In this document: piece after piece, positions 55,316-63,022 of the stretch | How positions within the stretch are numbered: the first letter of the stretch is position 1 | Layout of the letters: the number at the start of each line of letters is the position of its first letter | Source: Streptococcus oralis Uo5 | Lineage (GTDB): Bacteria > Bacillota > Bacilli > Lactobacillales > Streptococcaceae | Reading direction: 5' to 3' | NCBI RefSeq assembly: GCF_000253155.1 | Contig: NC_015291.1 | Location: 839,001 to 903,000 of the forward strand | Length of the DNA stretch: 64,000 nucleotides | The notes under the pieces: model-generated | Told to the model about the DNA's origin: nothing | Seen by the model: the letters and a program-made list of their open reading frames with translations, nothing else | The model's database searches: none | Position numbers and translations under genes: made by a program

Positions 55316-55784
55316 AGAGATAGAAGGTAAATCCTTCGTTCATTGGCAAACGTGGAGAGAGGCTTATGATGACATTTTACCTGCGGAATTTCAGGAGACG
55401 ATGACATTAGAAAGATGTCGATTCTTTAGTCAAAAATATCCTAAAAATACATTGATTGCGATAGATGGCATGAAGGTAGTTGGTTTTATCAGTTATGGAA
55501 ACTTTCGTGATGAGACTATTCAAGCTGGTGAAATTATTGCCTTATATGTTTTAAAAGACTATTATGGAAAAGGTATTGCTCAGAAGTTAATGAAGGAAGC
55601 TCTGACGACTCTTGAACAGTTTTCTGAAATATTTTTATGGGTATTAAAAGAGAATAAGCGAGCCATTGCTTTCTATCAAAAAATGGGTTTTACTTTTGAT
55701 GGGCAAGAAAAAATACTTGACCTTGGAAAACCTATCACTGAAATTAGAATGGTACGTAAGAAATCCTCAAAATCTGAGACTTAA
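55281..55784 (+). CDS. GNAT family acetyltransferase (second copy)
   Basis: 167 residues. The acetyl-CoA motif is ALYVLKDYYGKGIAQKLMKE (about 92-111) and the final GNAT helix is ENKRAIAFYQKMGFTFDGQE. It starts within the last codons of the first GNAT gene, so the two are translated together. Substrate unknown; a shorter start at 55302 is possible. Confidence 0.85.
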   Translation: MNLTIKQMETPEEIEGKSFVHWQTWREAYDDILPAEFQETMTLERCRFFSQKYPKNTLIAIDGMKVVGFISYGNFRDETIQAGEIIALYVLKDYYGKGIAQKLMKEALTTLEQFSEIFLWVLKENKRAIAFYQKMGFTFDGQEKILDLGKPITEIRMVRKKSSKSET

Positions 55785-55873
55785 ATACTGGTAGAATTGC
55801 GATTTTATTTTCATATTACTCAATGAACAAAAAATCACGTTTTAGCATATATTTTTAATAGAAAGAAGTTATT

Positions 55874-56377
55874 ATGAATTTGAAAGAGAAGAATTATAAG
55901 AAGTCATCGAGCTTAGATTCTGTTCGTTTTTGGTTACAAGGTCATCGATTTATCAAATTTATGCTTGATATTATCTTTTATATCATCTTGTTCCTAGTTA
56001 TAGAATTTACAACATCACAGAACAAAAGCATTCCAGCTGATTTTCGGTACAGAGAGCTTTTATTTCCCTTGCAATTGAATCTTTTTATCTTGGGTAATAG
56101 GTTTTATGCTCTCTTTTTGTCAGTGAAAACTGAAAAAGAAAGGACTCTTAAAAGATTTTGTGAACCCTTTATTTATATCAATATCCTTAGCTTCATTTTT
56201 CAACTGATTGGTGTGAGAAAAAGAGGAAGAGTCGTTCTGTCACCTTTGTTTTCACTGGAGTCATCCTATATCTGGTTTCCTATTGTCATCTACCTTCTAG
56301 TCTTGATGTTAACTTTGGCAATCTTCTTTCTCTCTAAAGGCTCAAAAAAAGGAGTAGATGAAAATGAAGATGAGTAG
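55874..56377 (+). CDS. Four-helix membrane protein, tandem paralog 1
   Basis: 167 residues, four hydrophobic segments (about 30-47, 65-82, 95-112, 136-155) and a lysine-rich N-terminus. It shares three marks with the next two proteins: an RFWLQGHRFIKFMLD start, a GVRKRGR loop, and SLESSYIWFPIVIYL before the last helix. No known family is recognised. First of three tandem paralogs in one overlapping operon. Confidence 0.75.
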   Translation: MNLKEKNYKKSSSLDSVRFWLQGHRFIKFMLDIIFYIILFLVIEFTTSQNKSIPADFRYRELLFPLQLNLFILGNRFYALFLSVKTEKERTLKRFCEPFIYINILSFIFQLIGVRKRGRVVLSPLFSLESSYIWFPIVIYLLVLMLTLAIFFLSKGSKKGVDENEDE

Positions 56378-56927
56378 GCAAATGAAGTACAAGACAAAAG
56401 AAAAGCCTTCTTGGACTAAGAGGATTTTTCTTTGGATGGAAAGGCACAGAAGGATTGGTCAACTTTTGGATACGAGTGTATTATTTGGATCTATGTTTGT
56501 ATCATTTCTTGCCGCCTCTTACATTAGTTACCTATTACCGAACATAAACTATCTTTCCCCCTTAAGCTTCAATCTTATCCTTCTGATCTTATCAACCTAT
56601 TTCCTTGTCTTTCGTTTTAGTAGTGATAAACTTCAGAAATGGCGTTACTTTTCATGGGGATTTATTGGGTTCAATGGTCTTCTTTTTCCCTTTCATCTCT
56701 TGGTAGGTCTGAATTGGCTAGGACGTCGTAAGTCAACGAATTTCCCTCCCATAATTTCTATGGATCCAGCCTATGTCTGGGTTCCTATTGTAAGTTATCT
56801 ATTTTTCTTTTTCTTGGGGCTGGGCATTCTGCTTTTGATTATACAGATAGAAAAGAGAAGAAGGAGGCGCAAATGGAACGAAAGATTAAGAAACCAAAGA
56901 AGATCAAACAACAGAACAGACAAATGA
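56364..56927 (+). CDS. Four-helix membrane protein, tandem paralog 2
   Basis: About 187 residues; ATG 56364 lies nine bases after GGAG, while ATG 56358 is three bases after it. It repeats the paralog pattern: FLWMERHRRIGQLLD, GLNWLGRRKS, then SMDPAYVWVPIVSYLFF. The C-terminal tail is extremely arginine-rich (EKRRRRRKWNERLRNQRRSN), which would keep it in the cytoplasm. It overlaps both neighbours. Confidence 0.75.
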   Translation: MKMSRQMKYKTKEKPSWTKRIFLWMERHRRIGQLLDTSVLFGSMFVSFLAASYISYLLPNINYLSPLSFNLILLILSTYFLVFRFSSDKLQKWRYFSWGFIGFNGLLFPFHLLVGLNWLGRRKSTNFPPIISMDPAYVWVPIVSYLFFFFLGLGILLLIIQIEKRRRRRKWNERLRNQRRSNNRTDK

Positions 56928-57430
56928 GAAAAATCCAGAAAAAGTATTCTTTGATAGCTCACGTCCACTTGTGGATAGAAAGACATTCAAAGATTTCTTC
57001 TTTTATGGATGGTGGTATAATATTATTATCTATTTTTGGTATCATGTATGTATTGTTCGGGACGTCACTTATCCCGAAACCATATCAAGAAATGTCCTAT
57101 CTCTTACCAATTATTATGAATTTTGTCTTTTTGGTGCACACACTCTATCAAGGTATTTTTAGAGATGGTTTTAGCAATAAGGCTTCAGTACAAGGATTTT
57201 TAGAAACTTTTCTATTCATAAACGGACCTATTTTTCTCCTCCACTTAATTGTTGGGGTGAAAGGGAGAAATGTTAAAAAAATTCCTTCCCTATTATCTAT
57301 CGATTATCGCTACATCTGGCTTCCAATTACTACCTATCTAATCTTTTTCATCATTCCAGCGATATTAATGGTCATTTTGAAATATAAGGACAAAAAGAGG
57401 AATAATCATGACAAAAGAAAATCTAACTAA
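56873..57430 (+). CDS. Four-helix membrane protein, tandem paralog 3
   Basis: 185 residues behind an AAGGAGG site. Paralog marks are HLWIERHSKISSFMD, GVKGRNVKK and SIDYRYIWLPITTYLIF. The 30-residue N-terminus is lysine/glutamine-rich and the tail is basic. It overlaps paralog 2 by 55 bases and the following gene by 23. Confidence 0.75.
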   Translation: MERKIKKPKKIKQQNRQMRKIQKKYSLIAHVHLWIERHSKISSFMDGGIILLSIFGIMYVLFGTSLIPKPYQEMSYLLPIIMNFVFLVHTLYQGIFRDGFSNKASVQGFLETFLFINGPIFLLHLIVGVKGRNVKKIPSLLSIDYRYIWLPITTYLIFFIIPAILMVILKYKDKKRNNHDKRKSN

Positions 57431-57851
57431 GTTATTTTCATTTAAAACACTCTATTTGGCTTTGCTAGCTTTTGTGGTTCTTCATTTGATCTTGTTGGTT
57501 TTTGGCCTATCTTTTACTCCGATTTTGTGGAATAGTTGGTTTTTTATTCTTTGTTTAACCTTCCTAATCCACCCCTGGAGAATCTTTTATAGAACAAGAG
57601 ATTTTCAATGGTATCACCTTATTTTTCAAATATTTAGTGGATTGGTGACATTTTACCTTTGGTTTGCAGCATTCTTTGTTTTATCAGTTATCTCGGATCC
57701 AGCCATCCCTATCAATATAGACTATCGCATACAAGATAAGGAAATCATCATTGCTAGAGGTTTTTTGGCCCGTACTACTTATGAACATCATGAATTGATC
57801 AATCCCTTTATCATGAAGTCAGAAGTAGAATATAACGAAGATACATTTTAA
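57408..57851 (+). CDS. Small membrane protein, last gene of the paralog operon
   Basis: 147 residues with four hydrophobic segments (about 14-33, 38-52, 67-85 and 86-95) and a soluble C-terminal part (YRIQDKEIIIARGFLA). It lacks the RH...D and YIWxPI marks of the three paralogs, so it is a different protein in the same operon (GAGGAA ribosome site, overlapping start). Unrecognised. Confidence 0.65.
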   Translation: MTKENLTKLFSFKTLYLALLAFVVLHLILLVFGLSFTPILWNSWFFILCLTFLIHPWRIFYRTRDFQWYHLIFQIFSGLVTFYLWFAAFFVLSVISDPAIPINIDYRIQDKEIIIARGFLARTTYEHHELINPFIMKSEVEYNEDTF

Positions 57852-57874
57852 TAACTTAGAAAGCGAGCAAATCT

Positions 57875-58342
57875 ATGTCCCGTGCCCAAGCAACTATTTT
57901 AACCAACATCTGTCTGATTGAAGACCTCGAAACCCAGCGCGTGGTGATGCAGTATCGTTCACCCGAAAACAATCGCTGGTCTGGCTATGCCTTTCCAGGA
58001 GGACATGTTGAGAATGGCGAGGCTTTTGCCGAGTCTGTCATTCGTGAGATTTATGAAGAAACAGGTCTAACGATTCAGAATCCACAACTAGTCGGCATTA
58101 AAAACTGGCCCTTAGATACAGGTGGGCGCTACATCGTCGTTTGCTATAAAGCGACAGAGTTTACTGGAAATCTCCAATCTTCAGAAGAAGGAGAAGTATG
58201 TTGGGTGCAAAAAGACCAGATTCCAAACTTGGATCTGGCCTATGATATGTTGCCTTTGATGGAAATGATGGAAGCACCTGACAAGTCTGAGTTCTTCTAT
58301 CGCCACCGTACAGAGGACGGCTGGGAAAAAGAAATTTTCTAG
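57875..58342 (+). CDS. mutX: Nudix hydrolase, MutX-like 8-oxo-dGTPase
   Basis: 155 residues. The Nudix box runs from GGHVENGEAFAESVIREIYE to the following EETG (about residues 43-65), with the REXXEE core. Close to the pneumococcal MutX/MutT type, which removes oxidised guanine nucleotides. Its TAG overlaps the stop codon of the convergent niaR gene. Confidence 0.88.
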   Translation: MSRAQATILTNICLIEDLETQRVVMQYRSPENNRWSGYAFPGGHVENGEAFAESVIREIYEETGLTIQNPQLVGIKNWPLDTGGRYIVVCYKATEFTGNLQSSEEGEVCWVQKDQIPNLDLAYDMLPLMEMMEAPDKSEFFYRHRTEDGWEKEIF

Positions 58343-58854
58343 TCTTTTACTAAATAACCTAACTGATCCAAGGTCTCCTCGATATAGTGGAGGTCTTGTT
58401 GTGTCTCGGCTTCAACAAGGTGGTAATGGATGCCGTCTGTCAATTCAGAAAGGGGTCTAAAGTCTGAATTCTCGACTTGTTCCAGAAAGTGCTGGACATC
58501 TCGGCGGCAGGTGAGTTTGAGTAGGGTTTCAATTTCGCCATAAACGGGATGATCGATTAAGATATTTTGAACGCGTCCGCCATTATCTACAATAGCTAGA
58601 AGTTCCTGACCAATTTCTTCCAATTCATGTTTCACTTTAAAGAGTTTGTGAACGTAGGGGCTGGCATCATTTTCTTTGTAGATATAGCCACGATTGGTGG
58701 ATAGGATAGGAGCTCCATCTGCTCGGAGAATAGCGATATCCTGTACAATGACTTGGCGCGTAACATGAAAGTGTTCAGCCAAGGTTTGACCATTGAGAGC
58801 TTTTGGTGCCTCTTTTAACAGTTTGAGAAGAGCTTGTTTGCGATCCTTTGTCAT
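58339..58854 (-). CDS. niaR: Niacin-responsive repressor NiaR
   Basis: 171 residues. An N-terminal winged helix (RKQALLKLLKEAPKALNGQT, then VTRQVIVQDIAILRADG) is followed by a 3H domain with the conserved histidines in LIDHPVYGE and GIHYHLVEA. NiaR binds nicotinic acid and represses niacin uptake genes. It follows niaX by 11 bases, so both are in one operon and autoregulated. Confidence 0.9.
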   Translation of the reverse strand: MTKDRKQALLKLLKEAPKALNGQTLAEHFHVTRQVIVQDIAILRADGAPILSTNRGYIYKENDASPYVHKLFKVKHELEEIGQELLAIVDNGGRVQNILIDHPVYGEIETLLKLTCRRDVQHFLEQVENSDFRPLSELTDGIHYHLVEAETQQDLHYIEETLDQLGYLVKD

Positions 58855-58865
58855 AGTTTTTCCTT

Positions 58866-59393
58866 TTAGCGACGTTTTCGAAGCACTTTATAGACAGCTA
58901 GTGCTAATGTATAGTCTACCATACTATGAACGATTGTGCCAAAACCAACTAGGACAAAGAGAACATAAAACATATTTTCAACATTTGTCCCTGAAGTAGC
59001 ATAAAAGATGATACAAGCTATTACTTCAGCGATAGCATGAACAACACCCAAAACAAAGTTAAAAATCCAAGATGCCTTTGGTTTATCCAAGGTTTCAGGG
59101 AATTTCTTTAAGTACAAAGCCCCCAAAGTACCAAAAACAATGTGAGAGAAGGCACGAAGTACAATAACAGGCGGATAACCTGCCATCAGAAAACCAAGAC
59201 TAGAAGCAATAATCACAAAAGCAGCCATCAAAGGCGAAAGAAACATGGCGATAAAGATGGGGATATGACTTCCCAAGGTGTAAGAAGCCGGTGGGATAAC
59301 GATTTTAAAAGGCATAATGATTGGAATCAAAATCGCTATTGCAGTGAGTAAGGCAGTCATAGTCATAAACTGCGTTTTTTTCCGTATATCCAT
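58866..59393 (-). CDS. niaX: Niacin ECF transporter substrate-binding protein NiaX
   Basis: About 175 residues from ATG 59393 (MDIRKKTQFMTMTALLTAI), five bases after GGAGG; a start four codons earlier is less likely. Six membrane helices of an ECF S component, with SYTLGSHIPIFIAMFLSP, ARAFSHIVFG-like and MVDYTLALAVYK marks. It works with a shared EcfAAT module encoded elsewhere. First gene of the niaXR operon. Confidence 0.88.
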   Translation of the reverse strand: MDIRKKTQFMTMTALLTAIAILIPIIMPFKIVIPPASYTLGSHIPIFIAMFLSPLMAAFVIIASSLGFLMAGYPPVIVLRAFSHIVFGTLGALYLKKFPETLDKPKASWIFNFVLGVVHAIAEVIACIIFYATSGTNVENMFYVLFVLVGFGTIVHSMVDYTLALAVYKVLRKRR

Positions 59394-59410
59394 AAGAACC
59401 TCCATTTATC

Positions 59411-59454
59411 TGTATATACACAAGTATAGTACAATAAATTACCAATCAAGTCAA
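59411..59454 (-). promoter_or_regulatory. niaX promoter and candidate NiaR operator
   Basis: On the minus strand: TTGACT (59454-59449), 17 bases, TACTAT (59431-59426). The palindrome TGTATATACA (59420-59411) covers the predicted start site, a good position for repression by NiaR. The operator role is inferred from position. Confidence 0.6.
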
Positions 59455-59463
59455 GAAGTATTA

Positions 59464-59492
59464 TTGATTTTTCAGGAAAATTTGGTTAAAAT
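59464..59492 (+). promoter_or_regulatory. Promoter of the small membrane protein gene
   Basis: TTGATT (59464-59469), 17 bases, TAAAAT (59487-59492), diverging from the niaX promoter. Confidence 0.6.
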
Positions 59493-59528
59493 GTGATAAA
59501 GAATAATAGGAACTGAGGAGAAATCGTG

Positions 59529-59888
59529 ATGATACTTTTTGTTTACCTAATCGTGGTAATCGTGATAATGTCAAAACAGAAAAGCGAAGGGAAAGTAGTC
59601 TCAGGTTGGACTCGTTTCCTAGTTTATAGTTTATTAGTCCTTTCGATACTCTCTCTATTAGCAAGCAGTCTGGCTGTTTCACTCTTTAGCCTTCCTTTAT
59701 TAGGTTTTCTTTTGATGGCAGCAATACTAGAAATTGCTTATTTCGTCAGATTGGTGATTGCATTTGGTTTGGTTTTACTATCACTAACCCTATACTTGGA
59801 TAGCCAGAAAAGTCAGCAACCTACACCGCTTTCGCATCAACTTCTGCGCTTTGGCTTTCACATTCTATTGATGTTTCTCATGTTTTAA
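59529..59888 (+). CDS. Small hydrophobic membrane protein
   Basis: 119 residues from ATG 59529, eight bases after GAGGAG (a GTG one codon earlier is possible). Four hydrophobic segments, with a short polar stretch KQKSEGKVVSGWTR after the first. No recognised family. Single-gene unit with its own promoter and terminator. Confidence 0.7.
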   Translation: MILFVYLIVVIVIMSKQKSEGKVVSGWTRFLVYSLLVLSILSLLASSLAVSLFSLPLLGFLLMAAILEIAYFVRLVIAFGLVLLSLTLYLDSQKSQQPTPLSHQLLRFGFHILLMFLMF

Positions 59889-59894
59889 AAGCTA

Positions 59895-59932
59895 AACTCC
59901 ACCTTCAGGATGAAAGTGGAGTTGTTTTTTTA
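59895..59932 (+). terminator. Bidirectional terminator between convergent genes
   Basis: AACTCCAC (59895-59902) pairs with GTGGAGTT (59916-59923), with inner TTC/GAA pairs, followed by G and a run of T. Confidence 0.8.
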
Positions 59933-60493
59933 TTTCTTCAAGGTTTCGAGACGTGGGACAATTGCTACTGTTAGAACGGCAGAAATGACAAGCTCGGCAA
60001 TTGAGTTTGTAGAAATAACGGTTGCCAGGAGTTTTTGAATATTGCCGTCGAAGACATTTCCAAAAAGGAAGAAGATTCCCCCAAGAACAAAGACGGTGTT
60101 TGTAAGGGAACCGAGAGCACCAGCAAAGATGAGACCCGTTCTGTTTTTTAATAATTTATAAACCAAGTAAGGTGTCAGACCGATCAAAATGCGAGGGACA
60201 ATAGCGATAATCGCAGAATAGATGTTTCCGTTCGGTACGAAAGGTGAGAAGAGGTAGCTGGTTGGTAGAATCGTAATCGTATTTACCGTTAAGCTTAGCA
60301 GTCCCATCAAAAAACCAAGTGTAACTCCAACGCGAGGACCATAGATGATACTAGCAATAATGACTGGAATATGAACGATAGTTGGTTTAATTGGAAATGG
60401 GAAAAGATTAAATAGGAGAGAGCTCAAAAAGTGGATAACGAGCATAACTGCAAAAAAGATAGCAATTGGAGCAATGTTAGAGCGTTTGTTCAT
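59930..60493 (-). CDS. ECF transporter S component, probably for pantothenate
   Basis: 187 residues, six membrane helices. It has the S-component loop SIIYGPRVGVTLGFLMGLL and ends with a short basic tail. It overlaps coaC by 17 bases in the coaB-coaC operon, so a coenzyme A precursor such as pantothenate is the likely substrate (PanT type). The substrate is an inference from context. Confidence 0.8.
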   Translation of the reverse strand: MNKRSNIAPIAIFFAVMLVIHFLSSLLFNLFPFPIKPTIVHIPVIIASIIYGPRVGVTLGFLMGLLSLTVNTITILPTSYLFSPFVPNGNIYSAIIAIVPRILIGLTPYLVYKLLKNRTGLIFAGALGSLTNTVFVLGGIFFLFGNVFDGNIQKLLATVISTNSIAELVISAVLTVAIVPRLETLKK

Positions 60494-61028
60494 CGAGGGT
60501 TTCCTTTATTCTTTCTAAAATAGTATTCAGGTCAGCTAGGGCGCCTTTGCCGTGATCGCCACAGGCTAGTAGAGATTCTTTTGGAGAGATAATCTGATAA
60601 CCATAGGTCTCTAATGTTTTTAGATTAGCCTGAGTTGCTGGATGGTCATACATTTTTGTATTCATGGCTGGTGCGACTAACTTTTTGACATGTTCTGGCA
60701 AGGCAAGTGCTGTGCTTGTCACCATGTTGTCCGCAAATCCATGGGCTAACTTTGCGATGGTATTAGCAGTAGCAGGGGCTACGATAAAAAGATCAGTTCT
60801 TTTGCCTATTTCGATATGATTGACTTGATTAGGATAGGGTTCCTGCATGACATCAAGGTGGACAGGATTGTGAGAGAGGACCTGTAGTGTCAACGGTTGG
60901 ATAAACTCTGTAGCAGCCTGAGTCATTATGACAGTGACATCATGGCCTTGTTTCTTCAAGGAACTAACTAGGTCAGCTGATTTATAGGAGGCAATGGAAC
61001 CTGTCACTGCGATGAGAATATTTGCCAT
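60477..61028 (-). CDS. coaC: Phosphopantothenoylcysteine decarboxylase
   Basis: 183 residues, HFCD flavoprotein family. Marks are VTGSIASYKSADLVSSL near the N-terminus, VAPATANTIAKLAHGFADN (about 84-102) and the PAMNTKMYDHPATQ segment (about 118-131) with the substrate-recognition residues. Streptococci have CoaC separate from CoaB. Eleven bases after coaB. Confidence 0.94.
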   Translation of the reverse strand: MANILIAVTGSIASYKSADLVSSLKKQGHDVTVIMTQAATEFIQPLTLQVLSHNPVHLDVMQEPYPNQVNHIEIGKRTDLFIVAPATANTIAKLAHGFADNMVTSTALALPEHVKKLVAPAMNTKMYDHPATQANLKTLETYGYQIISPKESLLACGDHGKGALADLNTILERIKETLDEQTL

Positions 61029-61039
61029 GGCTTTCCTTT

Positions 61040-61729
61040 CTATGAATCGTATGCTTGAATTTTTTCAAGAAGGAGGTTTGCTATTTCCTCTTTGGTTTGA
61101 ACGGTTTGGAGTTGCTCTTTTTCAACAAAGATTGCTTGATGCTGATTCGCTGAGATTTGAGTCAGGTCATTTGCAATGATCAAGTCTGCTTGGTTCTTGA
61201 TAAGACTCTTTCGTGCGATCTCAATGAGATAATCTTCAGAGACATCAACCAGCAGTTTAAAGCCAATCAGATGAATGGCAGGATTCCATTCCTTGACTAG
61301 AGAGATGATTTTTGGAGTCTTTTTAAGGAACAAAACCTGAACTTCATCAGTTGAAGAAATCTTAGCTTGATGATTCTGCTTGTTTAAGAATTCTTCTAGA
61401 TTGGAGCTGGCCTGAACTTCCTCAAGTCCTGTCATATAAACAGGAGTATAGTCAGACACAGCCATTGAGTGGATTAAGACCTGATATTCCTTAACAAGTT
61501 CTTGCGTCACAACTAGAAGGTCGTTGGTATTATTAATTTCTCGAATGCTTAGGTTGGGATGAGGTTCTGGCTTAAGAGCTCGTTTTGTCGTTATCAAACA
61601 AACTTCATGCCCCGCAGCAAGTAAGGTTTCTGTGATGATTTTTCCCAAGCGACCAGTAGAATGATTAGTAATAGAGCGGACACTGTCGATAGCTTCACTG
61701 GTACCGCCCGATGTGACTAAAATTTTCAT
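61040..61729 (-). CDS. coaB: Phosphopantothenate-cysteine ligase
   Basis: 229 residues. It starts KILVTSGGTSEAIDSVRSIT, the CoaB nucleotide-binding opening, and has the HSMAVSDYTP and LIGFKLLVD segments. Joins cysteine to phosphopantothenate in coenzyme A synthesis. On the minus strand TAAAAT (61741-61736) ends six bases before the ATG with a TTTACT -35 17 bases further up, so the transcript would be leaderless. Confidence 0.93.
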   Translation of the reverse strand: MKILVTSGGTSEAIDSVRSITNHSTGRLGKIITETLLAAGHEVCLITTKRALKPEPHPNLSIREINNTNDLLVVTQELVKEYQVLIHSMAVSDYTPVYMTGLEEVQASSNLEEFLNKQNHQAKISSTDEVQVLFLKKTPKIISLVKEWNPAIHLIGFKLLVDVSEDYLIEIARKSLIKNQADLIIANDLTQISANQHQAIFVEKEQLQTVQTKEEIANLLLEKIQAYDS

Positions 61730-61735
61730 AGGACT

Positions 61736-61764
61736 ATTTTACACAAAAATAAACGGTAAGTAAA
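61736..61764 (-). promoter_or_regulatory. Promoter giving a leaderless coaB transcript
   Basis: TTTACT (61764-61759), 17 bases, TAAAAT (61741-61736), then AGTCCT and the ATG of coaB. No ribosome site fits in six bases. Confidence 0.55.
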
Positions 61765-61796
61765 ATGAAAGCATTCAAAAGAAAAATATATTATTA

Positions 61797-61825
61797 TTGA
61801 CATTTATAGTAATAAATAAGATAAT
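61797..61825 (+). promoter_or_regulatory. Promoter of the two-gene unknown unit
   Basis: TTGACA (61797-61802), 17 bases, GATAAT (61820-61825). It predicts a short leader with the AAAGGGG ribosome site before the ATG at 61856. Confidence 0.8.
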
Positions 61826-61855
61826 GAATTTAAGTAAATTAAAAGGGGTATTATT

Positions 61856-63022
61856 ATGGATTTTTTTAAATTTGCAGACAACATTGCAAAGGAAGCTGGT
61901 AAAGTATTGAATGATGTCGGTTCTGCTACTAGCGACGCCTTAAATGAAGCGAGTAAATTTACTGGAGAAGTTATTACTGAATCTGTAAAAACTATAGGTG
62001 AAGTCTCAAGCCAAGTTGGCAATGTTTTATCAGATGTCTCAGAGAAAGCTGTTGGAGTTGCTGGAGATGTAGCACATCAGGTAACAAACGTAACTACTGA
62101 TACATTTAACGAAGCTGGGAAAATTGCGCATAATACAAAAGAACAAATTGAATCAGTAGATCTTTTTAATTCTAAACTAAGACAAGAAGCTCTTGATGGA
62201 TATAATGAAGCTATTAGTTGTTATAATGAGGAAGCTGATAACTTGGCTAATAAATCAATAGAGCTTTATCAGGTTAGGGATAAAGCTATCAAAGTTGTGA
62301 AAATTGTTGAAGAAAGAATTAATAAACTAGCAAATAAACCAAAAGAGTTTGAAACAAAATTAGAAGAAATTGATGTTGAAATTCAGAATTTTGAAGATAA
62401 GCAAATTGCTATTTCACAGTCAATTAAGGAAGCTGAATTAGCAAGTGGTAGTACTGCAGCTACAGCTTCTTTAAGTGCTTTAGGAGTCACAGTTGCAACT
62501 TTAGGTCCTACTGCGGCTATGGGAGTCGCAACTACTTTTGGTGTCGCATCAACAGGAACTGCTATTTCTACTCTTTCAGGTGCAGCTGCAGAAAGTGCAG
62601 CAATAGCTTGGTTAGGTGGTGGAAGTGTAGTAGCTGGTGGAGGTGGAATGGCAGCGGGAAAGGCATTTTTAGCATTGGCTGGTCCCGTTGGTTGGGGAAT
62701 TGCAGGAGTTATGTTGACCGCTTCTGTAGGCGCTGGTGTTGTAGCTAATAGGAAAAATGAAGAAGTTGCAAAAGAAGCTATAGAGGAACAGAAAAAGGTA
62801 GAATTGTTGGCTCGACAACTTAAAGAAAAAGTATTAGAAGTTACGGAATTAATAGAACTAACAGAAAAACAAACAGAAGGAATTTATTTAGCCAATTTAT
62901 CTTTAACTGGAATGGACTATAGCTTATTTACAGAAGATGAAAAATATCAAGCAGGTGCTTTAGTGAATTCAACTCTATCATTGACTGCTATGGTAAATAA
63001 GGAAATTAGAATAAATGAGTAA
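61856..63022 (+). CDS. Coiled-coil protein with glycine/alanine-rich hydrophobic core, unknown
   Basis: 388 residues. Residues 1-100 form an amphipathic, alanine/valine/threonine-rich helical region with repeated heptad-like VG/GE-VxxxVxxV pattern. Residues about 110-195 are a charged coiled coil (with VVKIVEERINKLANKPKEF and EIDVEIQNFEDKQIA). Residues about 197-283 are a long glycine/alanine-rich hydrophobic stretch (LSGAAAESAAIAWLGGGSVV, then GGGGMAAGKAFLALAG), able to span membranes as a hairpin. A second coiled coil follows (about 287-345). No enzyme motif. The core resembles glycine-rich cores I know from uncharacterised bacterial proteins. Overlaps the next gene by eight bases. Confidence 0.75.
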   Translation: MDFFKFADNIAKEAGKVLNDVGSATSDALNEASKFTGEVITESVKTIGEVSSQVGNVLSDVSEKAVGVAGDVAHQVTNVTTDTFNEAGKIAHNTKEQIESVDLFNSKLRQEALDGYNEAISCYNEEADNLANKSIELYQVRDKAIKVVKIVEERINKLANKPKEFETKLEEIDVEIQNFEDKQIAISQSIKEAELASGSTAATASLSALGVTVATLGPTAAMGVATTFGVASTGTAISTLSGAAAESAAIAWLGGGSVVAGGGGMAAGKAFLALAGPVGWGIAGVMLTASVGAGVVANRKNEEVAKEAIEEQKKVELLARQLKEKVLEVTELIELTEKQTEGIYLANLSLTGMDYSLFTEDEKYQAGALVNSTLSLTAMVNKEIRINE

